Assembly: GCA_022768465.1 (NCBI GenBank)
Contig: JALELZ010000005.1
Location: forward strand, 1 to 64,000
Source: Lachnospiraceae bacterium
GTDB taxonomy: Bacteria; Bacillota; Clostridia; Lachnospirales; Lachnospiraceae
Direction: 5' to 3'
Length of the DNA: 64,000 nucleotides
The notes under the pieces were generated by a model. It was not told the DNA's origin, did no database searches, and was given only the letters and a program-made list of their open reading frames with translations. Position numbers and translations under genes: made by a program. Within the stretch, counting starts at the first letter, position 1; the number at the start of each line of letters is the position of its first letter. Positions 9,967 to 18,467 of the stretch are shown one piece after another.

Positions 9967-10644
9967 TCAGCCTACAATATCACGTATCAGAAGCAGCTTT
10001 CCTTCCTTAACGCTGATGCTTGCCATCATTCCCGGCAGAACCTCGTTGCTCACACCGAGATCATTGTGGATCTGTACTATCTCACCGTTTTCAAGCGGGT
10101 ACTTCGCATTTTTTATCGTTATCCCGCTTGCTTTTCCGGTAATATTAATAAGTGAGAAAAATGGCATGCTGTCATCTATTGATACAGTTTCTCTATTCAC
10201 TATACTCATTTCAGAATAATCATCTGCCATCAGTGCTTTTTTATTAAGCTCATCCAATCTGTGAAGAATATAGACATTGCCCAGGGTATGATCCATGCGT
10301 CTTCCTGTCATGCCTACAAGCAGAAAGTCTGCAAATCCACGTTCAAGAGCGACTGTCACGGCATGCGAGGTATCTGTATCATCCTTGACAGGGCAAAGCT
10401 CAATAACCTCACTCGAATCCTCATCCGTTGCAGTAGCATTTTCCATGTTAATGCTTATACCGCCCAGCTTTGACTTTTCGTAGGAATCAAAATCTCCCAC
10501 TATAAGGTCAGGTTTTACTTCAAGTCTTTCTCTATGCTTAAGTCCGCAGTCACAATATATGATAAAGTCATCGTCTCTCAGATAGCCTTTTATTCTGTCA
10601 TAATTCTCAATCGGCGCTCCGCCTACTATCACACATCTTTTCAT
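9967..10644 (-). CDS. thiN: thiamine pyrophosphokinase
   Basis: The protein has 225 residues and matches thiamine diphosphokinase (ThiN/TPK): an N-terminal Rossmann-like half with DLIVGDFDS, a TGRRMDHTLGN motif that binds thiamine and Mg-ATP, and a C-terminal beta domain. It makes thiamine pyrophosphate from thiamine. ATG 10644 has AGGAGG eight bases upstream, so the longer frame to 10674 is rejected. The start lies 38 nt inside the end of the glycosyltransferase gene, in another frame, which implies coupling. The TPP-controlled thiazole operon at 52-55 kb is the biosynthetic counterpart. Confidence 0.92.
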   Translation of the reverse strand: MKRCVIVGGAPIENYDRIKGYLRDDDFIIYCDCGLKHRERLEVKPDLIVGDFDSYEKSKLGGISINMENATATDEDSSEVIELCPVKDDTDTSHAVTVALERGFADFLLVGMTGRRMDHTLGNVYILHRLDELNKKALMADDYSEMSIVNRETVSIDDSMPFFSLINITGKASGITIKNAKYPLENGEIVQIHNDLGVSNEVLPGMMASISVKEGKLLLIRDIVG

Positions 10645-11611
10645 TAATATGGCCTCCTGCTGCCTTTTCCACATCCTTAACTATATAAATAGGCCTGTCC
10701 TGCATTTCTCTAAACAGCACTGCTATGTAGCTTCCCAATATGCCAAGCAGCATAAAAAGTACCGCAAACATGAAGCACAGGACAATAACTATTGTGGCGT
10801 AACCGCTCGGTGCTCCGTTTCTTGTAAGAAGCGTATATATAATAAGCAGTATTCCGAGAGTTCCTGAGACAAGCCCGGCATATATTCCCAGCTTCAGCGG
10901 AACATTTGAAAAGCAGATGATCGTGTCCATAGAAAACTTCCAAAGCTTTTTAATACTGTAGTGACTATGTCCTGCGATCCTTGCTGCAGCTTCATATTCT
11001 ATGGTGTCCTTGTTAAAGCCGATATTCTGCACATAACCTCTTAAGAAACGCACCTTTTCGCGGTAATTCTCTCTTAGGACCATGGCTGCATTGCTGTCTA
11101 TTGCAAAGAAATCTGAAGCCCCCGGTATAAGTCTTGTTTCCGAAATCTCATTTATAAGCTTATAAAAAAGATCTGAAGTAAGGTTCTTAAGGCCTCCCGC
11201 TGTTTCATTCTTGGTCCTTACCATACTGATGACTTCAGCACCTTTCTCAAAGCGTGAAATGATATCAGGTATCAGTGCCGGCGGATGCTGCAGATCTGCA
11301 TCCATAAATATGAGATAATCTCCCGATGCATAGTCAAGTCCTGCCGTCATGGCTGCCTCATGTCCGAAATTTCTTGAAAAGCTTATGAGTGTAACATGTT
11401 CTGGGTCCTTTTCCTTGATATCTGTGAGGATCCTGCTGCTGTTATCCGAGCTGCCGTCATTTACAAAGCACAGCTCATAGCTGTACTTCTTATCCTCTGC
11501 CGCACTGTCTGCGGTAAATTTATCCATTATGCTTTTGGTTGTTTCATAAAACTGCTTCAGTCCGTTTTCCTCGTTATATACTGAAACAATGAGGCTTATA
11601 AGCTTTGACAT
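10607..11611 (-). CDS. family 2 glycosyltransferase with two C-terminal membrane helices (GtrB/DPM1-like)
   Basis: The protein has 334 residues. The GT-A domain (1-230) starts with SLIVSVYNEE and carries a DxD-type site in FMDADLQHP. Two hydrophobic helices follow (about 240-265 and 272-300), the layout of GtrB, ArnC and related enzymes that load a sugar onto a polyprenyl phosphate at the cytoplasmic membrane face. The sugar and acceptor are not determined. A GGAGAT site precedes the ATG. It shares a transcript with thiN, and the two genes overlap by 38 nt without an obvious functional link. Confidence 0.9.
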   Translation of the reverse strand: MSKLISLIVSVYNEENGLKQFYETTKSIMDKFTADSAAEDKKYSYELCFVNDGSSDNSSRILTDIKEKDPEHVTLISFSRNFGHEAAMTAGLDYASGDYLIFMDADLQHPPALIPDIISRFEKGAEVISMVRTKNETAGGLKNLTSDLFYKLINEISETRLIPGASDFFAIDSNAAMVLRENYREKVRFLRGYVQNIGFNKDTIEYEAAARIAGHSHYSIKKLWKFSMDTIICFSNVPLKLGIYAGLVSGTLGILLIIYTLLTRNGAPSGYATIVIVLCFMFAVLFMLLGILGSYIAVLFREMQDRPIYIVKDVEKAAGGHINEKMCDSRRSAD

Positions 11612-11738
11612 GCATTATCTCCGTTGATTTATTTTCATGCTGATTATACTCTATATATTCTTTATTAGTCAAAAAATCTTATGTAAATGTAAATGATATA
11701 ATAAGCAGCTTTATGCTGTGAATTGACACTTTAGTATT

Positions 11739-11776
11739 ACATGTGTCTTGACACCTGTAAACTACAGTGTTACAAT
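11739..11776 (+). promoter_or_regulatory. nadB promoter with NiaR-type operator
   Basis: A near-consensus promoter has TTGACA at 11748-11753, a 17-nt spacer and TACAAT at 11771-11776. A palindrome at 11739-11758 (half-site ACATGTGTC, 2-nt centre, GACACCTGT, one mismatch) covers the -35 box. NiaR (YrxA) regulators repress NAD synthesis genes at TGTC-GACA palindromes, and niaR is the third gene of this operon. The assignment to NiaR is therefore an inference with good support. Confidence 0.8.
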
Positions 11777-11888
11777 CACGTCACTGCTTAAAACCGTCAT
11801 CATATACAAGTGACGAATTCGGATAGATAATAATGATTTTGCCGAACCCTTCTTTAAGCACAATAAACCAGAAAAGAGGACATCTGAT

Positions 11889-13184
11889 ATGTCTGATATG
11901 AATGAATTTTTTGATACAGTCATTGTAGGTACAGGAGCCGCCGGCCTCTACTGTGCTCTCAATCTTCCGGAGCGTATGAAGATACTGCTTATCACCAAGA
12001 AAAAAGCAGATGAGAGTGACTCCTTCCTTGCGCAGGGCGGAATATGCATGCTCTGCGGCGAAAGTGACTATGAACCATATATGGAAGACACGATGCATGC
12101 CGGTCATTATGAAAATGACGTAAAGGCCGTGGATCTCATGATCCGTTCCTCCAACAGCATTATTCGTGATCTGCTGCTTCGCGGAGTTCGTTTTACAAGA
12201 CATCCTGACGGAAGCCTTGCATTCACCCGTGAAGGCGCACATTCGAGACCGAGAATACTTTTTCATGAGGATATAACGGGAAAAGAAATTACTCAGACTC
12301 TTTTGACTGAAGCCAAAACAAAGGACAATATCACTCTTCGTGAGGATACTGTCATGCTGGATATAATAACAGACTCAGATGCCTGCGGGGGCATAGTTGC
12401 GGCAGGCCCTGACGGTGAGCCTTATACAATAGGAGCCGCTTCCGTAGTGCTTGCCTGCGGCGGTATCGGCGGACTCTATAAAAACTCCACAAACTATTCG
12501 CATATAACCGGAGATGCTGTAGCAATAGCTATGCGCCACAGTGTCGCCGTTGAGCATCTGGACTATATACAGATCCACCCAACTACCCTTTTTTCTGAAA
12601 AGCCCGGCAGACGCTTCCTTATATCAGAATCTGTCAGAGGCGAGGGCGCACTGCTTTACGATAAAAACGGAGCCCGCTTTACTAACGAGCTTCAGCCGAG
12701 AGACATTTTAAGCGGCATTATAAGTGAACAGATGGAAAAGGACGGGACGGAATATGTTTTCGAGGACATGAGACCTATCGGAGAGGAAACGATCCGTAAG
12801 CATTTTCCTAATATACTTGCACGCTGTGCCGAGGAAGGCTACGATGCACTTCATGAGCCCATCCCTGTAGTTCCTGCTCAGCACTATTTCATGGGCGGAA
12901 TTAAAGCTGATTTAAGCGGCCGCACAAATCTTCCCGGACTTTATGCCTGCGGTGAAACCAGTTGCAGCGGTGTTCACGGAAGAAACCGTCTCGCCAGCAA
13001 CTCACTCCTTGAGTCATTGGTATTTGCTCAGCGTGCTGCCGACGACATTTTATTCGGAGATAAAAAACAATTCAGCGGCAAGGCTCCGGAGCTTACTGTT
13101 TACAGAGAACAGGAACCGCTGCTTGATGCATACCGCAGTGAAGTTCTCAGTGCTATAGAAAGGATGAAAGCAAGCCATGAATGA
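11889..13184 (+). CDS. nadB: L-aspartate oxidase
   Basis: This FAD enzyme of 431 residues oxidises L-aspartate to iminoaspartate, the first step of de novo NAD synthesis. The dinucleotide-binding motif is VIVGTGAAGLYCAL at the N-terminus. The fumarate reductase-like catalytic region (HPDGSLAFTREGAHS and HPTTLF) is present, as is the HGRNRLASNSLLE signature. It is about 100 residues shorter than the E. coli enzyme because the C-terminal helical domain is absent. As far as I recall, short forms occur in clostridia, so this is probably natural rather than a truncation. AGAGGA precedes ATG 11889; the gene overlaps nadC by 8 nt. Confidence 0.95.
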   Translation: MSDMNEFFDTVIVGTGAAGLYCALNLPERMKILLITKKKADESDSFLAQGGICMLCGESDYEPYMEDTMHAGHYENDVKAVDLMIRSSNSIIRDLLLRGVRFTRHPDGSLAFTREGAHSRPRILFHEDITGKEITQTLLTEAKTKDNITLREDTVMLDIITDSDACGGIVAAGPDGEPYTIGAASVVLACGGIGGLYKNSTNYSHITGDAVAIAMRHSVAVEHLDYIQIHPTTLFSEKPGRRFLISESVRGEGALLYDKNGARFTNELQPRDILSGIISEQMEKDGTEYVFEDMRPIGEETIRKHFPNILARCAEEGYDALHEPIPVVPAQHYFMGGIKADLSGRTNLPGLYACGETSCSGVHGRNRLASNSLLESLVFAQRAADDILFGDKKQFSGKAPELTVYREQEPLLDAYRSEVLSAIERMKASHE

Positions 13185-14040
13185 TATTAATCTTAGACTC
13201 AATGCCGACAAACTTATACTTGGTGCCTTAAGAGAAGATATGCCCGGAGAGGATGTCTCCACTAATGCAGTAATGCCTGAATACAGGCTCGGTACTGTCA
13301 AGCTTATCGCAAAGCAGGAGGGCATTATTGCCGGTCTTGATGTTTTTGCCAGAGTATTCACACTTCTTGATGAAACTACAAGCTTTGACTTTAAATTCAG
13401 TGACGGAGACATGGTACATCCCGGAGATCTTATCTGCATTATAACAGGCGATATAAGAGTACTGCTTTCCGGAGAACGCACAGCCCTCAATTATCTTCAG
13501 CGTATGAGCGGTATTGCAACGTATACTCACAGAACCGTAGAAGCGCTTGAAGGCAGCGGCATTAAGCTTCTTGATACAAGAAAAACAACGCCTAATAACC
13601 GTATTTTCGAAAAATATGCCGTTAAAATAGGCGGAGGAAACAATCACCGCACAGGTCTTTCCGACGGTGTAATGCTAAAGGATAATCACATAGGCGCTGC
13701 CGGCGGAGTCGGTGCGGCTGTACGCATGGCAAAGGCCTACGCTCCTTTTGTAAGAAAAATAGAAGTCGAGACCGAGACTCTTTTGCAGGTTAAGGAAGCT
13801 GTAGAGGCAGGTGCTGATATCATTATGCTCGACAATATGAGCGACGATGATATGCGTGAAGCCGTTAAGCTTATAAACGGACGTGCCGAAACAGAATGCT
13901 CCGGCAATGTTACATTAAAAAACATTGCAAGACTTAAGAGTATCGGCATCGACTATGTGTCCAGCGGAGCACTCACTCATTCCGCGCAGATACTTGATCT
14001 TTCCATGAAGGAGCTTAAGCCTGTAGATAAGGAGGCTTGA
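13177..14040 (+). CDS. nadC: nicotinate-nucleotide pyrophosphorylase (carboxylating)
   Basis: The protein has 287 residues, the full QPRTase length. It converts quinolinate and PRPP to nicotinate mononucleotide. Diagnostic stretches are the ERTALNYLQRMSGIAT helix, LDTRKTTP, the GGGNNHRTGLSDGVMLKDNH active-site segment and the VETET motif. The start overlaps the end of nadB by 8 nt and niaR starts 1 nt after the stop, so the order nadB-nadC-niaR-nadA is translationally tight. Confidence 0.96.
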   Translation: MNDINLRLNADKLILGALREDMPGEDVSTNAVMPEYRLGTVKLIAKQEGIIAGLDVFARVFTLLDETTSFDFKFSDGDMVHPGDLICIITGDIRVLLSGERTALNYLQRMSGIATYTHRTVEALEGSGIKLLDTRKTTPNNRIFEKYAVKIGGGNNHRTGLSDGVMLKDNHIGAAGGVGAAVRMAKAYAPFVRKIEVETETLLQVKEAVEAGADIIMLDNMSDDDMREAVKLINGRAETECSGNVTLKNIARLKSIGIDYVSSGALTHSAQILDLSMKELKPVDKEA

Positions 14041-14041
14041 A

Positions 14042-14584
14042 ATGAGTACAGATGAAAGAAGAAAACGTATCCTAAGCCTGCTCGGCTCTGCTGATGAGCC
14101 TATCGCCGCTAAGGAGCTGGCATCAAGATTTAAGGTTAGCCGTCAGGTCATAGTTCAGGATCTTGCTGTCATAAGAGCTTCTCATCCTGATATCATCTCG
14201 ACAAATCGCGGCTATGTTAAGAATCGTCAGGAAAGCACTTCATGCATGAGAGAATTCAAGCTGCGTCACAAGCCGGAACAGGCAGCCGATGAGCTCAATA
14301 CTATAGTCGACCTCGGAGGACACGTAAAAAACATCAGCGTCAGCCACAGAGTTTACGGAAGGATAAGTGTTGAGCTTGATATCAGCTCAAGACAGGACGT
14401 TTTAGAGTTTACCAAAGCTCTTGACGGGGCTGCTTCAACAGTGCTTTCAACCGTTACAGGCGGTTATCATTATCATCTTATAGAGGCCTCGAGCGAAAAA
14501 AGACTCGATATGATCGAAGAAGCTTTGGATAAGGCAGGCTTTCTTGCACCTCTTACACCATGGGAAAAAGAAAACGGAGTTTAA
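14042..14584 (+). CDS. niaR: niacin-responsive transcriptional repressor NiaR (YrxA family)
   Basis: The protein has 180 residues. An N-terminal HTH_11-type winged helix (about 5-60) is followed by a 3H domain (about 70-170), named for three conserved histidines, seen here in LRHKPEQ, VSHRVYG and HYHLIEA. The 3H domain senses nicotinate and the protein represses NAD synthesis genes. It sits inside the operon it should control, and the palindrome at 11739-11758 is the likely operator, which gives simple negative autoregulation. This arrangement differs from B. subtilis, where yrxA is divergent from nadB. Confidence 0.93.
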   Translation: MSTDERRKRILSLLGSADEPIAAKELASRFKVSRQVIVQDLAVIRASHPDIISTNRGYVKNRQESTSCMREFKLRHKPEQAADELNTIVDLGGHVKNISVSHRVYGRISVELDISSRQDVLEFTKALDGAASTVLSTVTGGYHYHLIEASSEKRLDMIEEALDKAGFLAPLTPWEKENGV

Positions 14585-14586
14585 TT

Positions 14587-15504
14587 ATGACTGTACGCGA
14601 AATACAGGACGAGATAATTCGTCTCAAAAAAGAAAAAAATATATGTATACTTGCACATGCCTACCAGAGCCATGCTGTGCTTGAAGTAGCTGATTATATA
14701 GGTGATTCCTACGGACTCAGTGTCAACGCTCAGGGAACGGATGCCGACGGCGTTATTATGTGCGGAGTAAGGTTTATGGCAGAGACCTGTAAGGTGCTTT
14801 CTCCTGATAAAAAGGTCTGGCTTGCAAACCCTATGGCTGGATGTCCTATGGCGGATCAGGTCGACCTGGAGATCATCCGTGCTCTTAAAAAGGAATACCC
14901 GGATCATGCCGTAGTAGCCTACATCAATACTACCTCAGAGCTTAAGACAGAGTGTGATGTATGTGTCACAAGCTCAAGCGCAGTAAAAATCTGCAAGGCT
15001 ATTGATAATGACAAGATCCTCTTTATTCCGGACCAGAATCTTGGAGCTTATGTTGCTTCACAGCTTCCTGAAAAGAAATTCACCTTCTGGCACGGCGGAT
15101 GTCCGAGACATGCAGCTGTCTCATATGATGAGGTTCTTGCCGCTAAGAAGGCTCATCCCGACGCACTGTTTTTGGTTCATCCGGAGTGCCGTCCTAAGGT
15201 AACCGTTGCTGCCGATTATGTCGGATCTACAACAGGCATAATGTCATTTGCAGAAAAATCTGATGCAAAGGAATTTATCATCGGAACAGAAAACAGCATC
15301 GTAGAGCATCTGCAGTATTCCTGCCCGGATAAACGCTTCTATCCGCTCAGTGTAAATCTTACCTGCATGAACATGAAGCTCACTACACTTGTAGACATTT
15401 ATGATACTCTTACCGGTAAGGGCGGTGAAGAGATCCTGCTTTCTGACGAAATCATCGAAGGCGCAGGCCGCTGCATAAAGCGCATGGTAGAGCTTGGCGG
15501 CTGA
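14587..15504 (+). CDS. nadA: quinolinate synthase A
   Basis: The enzyme has 305 residues and uses a 4Fe-4S cluster to condense iminoaspartate with dihydroxyacetone phosphate into quinolinate. Candidate cluster cysteines lie in MCGVRFMAET, MAGCPMADQ, HPECRP and the SVNLTCMNM region. ATG 14587 follows a GGAG stretch in the last codons of niaR and the family N-terminus (TVREIQDEI) begins here. The longer frame from 14560 lies inside niaR and is rejected. It is the last gene of the operon and is followed by a terminator. Confidence 0.95.
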   Translation: MTVREIQDEIIRLKKEKNICILAHAYQSHAVLEVADYIGDSYGLSVNAQGTDADGVIMCGVRFMAETCKVLSPDKKVWLANPMAGCPMADQVDLEIIRALKKEYPDHAVVAYINTTSELKTECDVCVTSSSAVKICKAIDNDKILFIPDQNLGAYVASQLPEKKFTFWHGGCPRHAAVSYDEVLAAKKAHPDALFLVHPECRPKVTVAADYVGSTTGIMSFAEKSDAKEFIIGTENSIVEHLQYSCPDKRFYPLSVNLTCMNMKLTTLVDIYDTLTGKGGEEILLSDEIIEGAGRCIKRMVELGG

Positions 15505-15562
15505 TTATAACATCAGTGGAATATTTAAATGCAAATTCATAGCTTTTGACAGACGAAAATAA

Positions 15563-15606
15563 ATATAAGCCGAATCTCTGAGAGCGATCAGGGAATCGGC
15601 TTATTT
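15563..15606 (+). terminator. terminator between nadA and mscL
   Basis: A hairpin pairs ATAAGCCGA (15564-15572) with TCGGCTTAT (15596-15604) and runs into TTTCTTA on the plus strand. It closes the nad operon. It also lies just after the stop of the convergent mscL gene and may serve both. Confidence 0.75.
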
Positions 15607-15629
15607 CTTAATGGTTTTATGGAATGATC

Positions 15630-16061
15630 TTATTTTGCGTCAGAAGCTTCTGCTTCCGGTTTTTCCTCCGGGAGAACAGAGGTGCAGTGCGGACAGCGTG
15701 TCGCTTCTATAGGTATTTCTGACATGCAGAACGGACATTTCTTGGTTGTAGGTGCAGGCTTCGGCTCATCATGCTTTCCAATCGTGAGAAGCTTGTTGAT
15801 TCCCTTCATAAGACAGAAAAGGATGAATGCCATAATAACGAAATTCACTACGGCTGAAACAAAATTTGCACCAAAGCTCTTTATCTCTCCTATTGAGTAG
15901 AGCTGTGCGCCCATTATTATATTAAGTATAGGAGTGATGAAGTTATCTGTAAGCGCAGTTACTATTCCTGAGAATGCACCTCCGATAATAACACCGACTG
16001 CCATATCCATGACATTTCCCTTTAATGCAAATGCCTTGAACTCTTCTATAAATTTCTTCAT
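15630..16061 (-). CDS. mscL: large-conductance mechanosensitive channel MscL with C-terminal zinc ribbon
   Basis: The first 95 residues are a normal MscL: the N-terminal amphipathic helix, TM1 with NVMDMAVGVIIGGAF, and TM2 near 65-88. It opens under membrane tension to release solutes during hypo-osmotic shock. After the usual cytoplasmic end a linker leads to a four-cysteine zinc-ribbon knuckle (C109-x2-C112, C123-x2-C126) and an acidic tail, making 143 residues in all. The ribbon replaces the plain helical bundle of the E. coli protein. Its role is unknown. The gene lies beside a BCCT carrier, consistent with osmotic adaptation. Confidence 0.93.
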   Translation of the reverse strand: MKKFIEEFKAFALKGNVMDMAVGVIIGGAFSGIVTALTDNFITPILNIIMGAQLYSIGEIKSFGANFVSAVVNFVIMAFILFCLMKGINKLLTIGKHDEPKPAPTTKKCPFCMSEIPIEATRCPHCTSVLPEEKPEAEASDAK

Positions 16062-16178
16062 AAAATAAGCTTCCTTTCCTCGAATCTGTTCAATTCTGAT
16101 TTAATTTAAAACAATTATACAGTAATGAACTTATATTACAAGGATTAAGATATGTACTCAATACTGTCCCTTTTGTCA

Positions 16179-17687
16179 TTACAGCGTCGAAATATGATCG
16201 CCGGCATCCTTAAAGAAGCTTGCTATTATCATTATAATTATAACTGCCACCGGAAAAGCTGCTATTATTGACACTGTCTGAAGATTATTCATGCTGCTTT
16301 CGGAAAACAGCAGTGCGATAGGCAGCATTATAAGTATTATGGCCCAGAAAAGCTTCATCACACTACCTGCTTCCTCTCCGTCATTTATATGCTTATATGA
16401 ATAAGCGGATGCCACTAATGTGATTGAATCGAACGAAGTCGCATAAAAGGCAATCATTGCGGCGATAAGCAAGATCAGTACAAGCTTCGGCATAGGAAGC
16501 TGATTCAATATTGCGATTATCGTACCATAGAGATCTCCGTTTGAAGCATAAAGTGATATTATATCAAGCACTCCGTGCATATTAAGACCCAGAGAGTAAT
16601 TTCCAAGTATTATAAATGATGTAAAGGTAGAGCCAAGTCCGAATATATAGGCGCCGAGCACCACCTGCCTGACGGTACGGCCTCTTGAAATGCTTCCCAT
16701 GAAAAACGGAGCGGCAACACACCATACCATCCAGTATGCCCAGTAGAATATCGTCCAGTTCTGAGGGAAATCAGATGTTCTCAGTGCATCTGTCCATGTG
16801 CTTAAGCCAATGAAATTCTGTGCAAGATTTCCGATAGCTGTAAAGCCTGTCTCGATTATATATCGTGTCTGTCCTCCGAGCAACAGTACATAAGCAAGCA
16901 ATGCAAAGAACACATACATACATATATGTGCAAGATATTTAACACCCTTCATGCCGTTCATGACAGAGAAGGTATAAATAAAGCATATTACAAGCAAAAT
17001 ACCTATAGTAAGCCATTTGGAATCTCCGAGACCGGTAAGTACTCCTATAGCTCTCGAAAGCAGCGGTGTTGCAAGTGAAAAAGTCGTTGCGGTTCCGGCT
17101 ATCAGCGCAAATACCGCGATCACGTCTATCAGCTTTCCCGGTAATTTATCTGTTAATGCTCCTAAAATTGGTCTGCATGCCTCCGAATACTTCTGCTTGC
17201 TGCATCCTCTTACATGAAGCATAAATCCAAAGGAAGCCGCAAGCGCCGCATAGAAGCTCCATGGAATCGGACCCCAGTGAAACAGCGGGATCGTCGAAGC
17301 CCAGTCCTGAACGCCTCCAAGCTCCTCTATATGAGGTTCTCCTGCATAGAGTACCCATTCACACAGAGAATAAAAAAGAATGTCTGCGGCGAGTCCTGAT
17401 GTGAACATCATCGCACCCCAGGTAAAGAAATTATATTGTGGCTTTTCGTCCTTCTTACCAAGTACGATTTTTCCGTATCTTGAAAATGCCATATATAAAG
17501 ATGTAAAAAACACCCCAAGTCCTATAATCAGGTAGTAAACTCCGAGCTCATCACCGAGGAAGCCTCTGATGCTGCCCAATACTGCCGAAGAACCGTTAGG
17601 ATCTGTTATAAAGAAGAAACAGCAGGCAAGTATGATAATAAACGGTATGAAGGTTGTCGACGGATCGATGTTTTTAAGCTTGTTCAT
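16179..17687 (-). CDS. BCCT-family betaine/carnitine/choline transporter
   Basis: The protein has 502 residues and about 12 membrane segments. The BCCT signature region reads SLCEWVLYAGEPH, with further aromatic-rich segments (FYWAYWMVWCVAAPF) that form the trimethylammonium box in the family. It probably imports glycine betaine, carnitine or choline with Na+ or by exchange; the substrate is not settled. AAGGAAA precedes ATG 17687. It stands next to mscL, so uptake and emergency release of osmolytes are encoded together, although the 118-nt gap leaves room for separate expression. Confidence 0.9.
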   Translation of the reverse strand: MNKLKNIDPSTTFIPFIIILACCFFFITDPNGSSAVLGSIRGFLGDELGVYYLIIGLGVFFTSLYMAFSRYGKIVLGKKDEKPQYNFFTWGAMMFTSGLAADILFYSLCEWVLYAGEPHIEELGGVQDWASTIPLFHWGPIPWSFYAALAASFGFMLHVRGCSKQKYSEACRPILGALTDKLPGKLIDVIAVFALIAGTATTFSLATPLLSRAIGVLTGLGDSKWLTIGILLVICFIYTFSVMNGMKGVKYLAHICMYVFFALLAYVLLLGGQTRYIIETGFTAIGNLAQNFIGLSTWTDALRTSDFPQNWTIFYWAYWMVWCVAAPFFMGSISRGRTVRQVVLGAYIFGLGSTFTSFIILGNYSLGLNMHGVLDIISLYASNGDLYGTIIAILNQLPMPKLVLILLIAAMIAFYATSFDSITLVASAYSYKHINDGEEAGSVMKLFWAIILIMLPIALLFSESSMNNLQTVSIIAAFPVAVIIIMIIASFFKDAGDHISTL

Positions 17688-17842
17688 TGTAATTTCCTTT
17701 TATAATTTGAAAATCAGTGTAAGTGTGTTCAATTATATTTTTCTTAAATAGTTCTGTTCATTTTTTTATTATTTCCAGATAATTTTGAACATAATACCCT
17801 TTGCTCACTGATTTGTCAACATAAATCTCATAAAATATTCAA

Positions 17843-17880
17843 GAAGAAAAGCTGTATCACCAGTGCAGGTGATGCAGCTC
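17843..17880 (-). terminator. terminator hairpin overlapping the end of trmL
   Basis: On the minus strand AGCTGCATCACC and GGTGATACAGCT pair with one mismatch around a 6-nt loop, then run into TTTTCTTCTT. The left arm encodes the last residues of TrmL (ELHHL) and the stop codon lies in the right arm, so the coding sequence doubles as terminator. It closes the whole polysaccharide block. Confidence 0.75.
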
Positions 17881-18447
17881 TCCGTACCTTTCCATTTTCT
17901 CAAAATTATTTTGTCTCAGTGCCTCATAAAGAATGATAGCCGCCGAATTTGCAAGGTTCAATGATCTTATGTCTCCCCACATAGGAATGCGTATACATCT
18001 TTCAGGATGCTTTATAAGTATTTCCTCCGGAATACCTCTGGATTCATTTCCAAGCATTATATAATCATCCTTGCCGAAGTGAACATCTGTATAGCATTGA
18101 TGAGCCTTGGTCGTTGCATACCAGAGGCGCGGCGAATTTGCACGCTTAAGCACTTTCTCTTCTTTTGATAAAGCTACTGCTGAAATTCCTGATGCCTTTT
18201 CATCATTTCCGGCAGCATCACATTCCTCCTCTATCTCAGGGTGCCTTGCCAGGAAATCCTCAAAGTCAATATACTCTGACAGTCTGACCTTCGGCCAGTA
18301 ATCCATGCCGGCACGTTTGATTTCTTTTTCACTTATTTTGAATGCATATGGCTTTATCAAATGCAGTCCGGTGTCCGTTGCCACACAGGTACGGCCTATA
18401 TTGCCGGTATTAAGCGGAATTCCCGGCTCATGTAATACTATATTCAT
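17857..18447 (-). CDS. trmL: tRNA (cytidine/uridine-2'-O-)-methyltransferase TrmL
   Basis: This SPOUT methyltransferase has 196 residues and methylates the ribose at the wobble base of tRNA-Leu. Conserved parts are the N-terminal NIVLHEPGIPLNTGNIGRTC, the GNESRGIPEEIL knot and IPMWGDIRSLNLANSAAIILYE. An insertion of about 35 residues in the middle (around AAGNDEKASG) makes it longer than the E. coli protein. ATG 18447 has GAGG six bases upstream; the TTG at 18459 overlaps that site and is rejected. It is the last gene of the surface polysaccharide block and has no evident link with it. Confidence 0.92.
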   Translation of the reverse strand: MNIVLHEPGIPLNTGNIGRTCVATDTGLHLIKPYAFKISEKEIKRAGMDYWPKVRLSEYIDFEDFLARHPEIEEECDAAGNDEKASGISAVALSKEEKVLKRANSPRLWYATTKAHQCYTDVHFGKDDYIMLGNESRGIPEEILIKHPERCIRIPMWGDIRSLNLANSAAIILYEALRQNNFEKMERYGELHHLHW

Positions 18448-18467
18448 ACATATCCTCAAACGCTTTT

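Noticed and set aside
11781-12266. 161-residue minus-strand frame opposite the start of nadB
   Set aside because: It covers the nadB promoter leader and coding sequence in antisense, and its product is unlike any protein.
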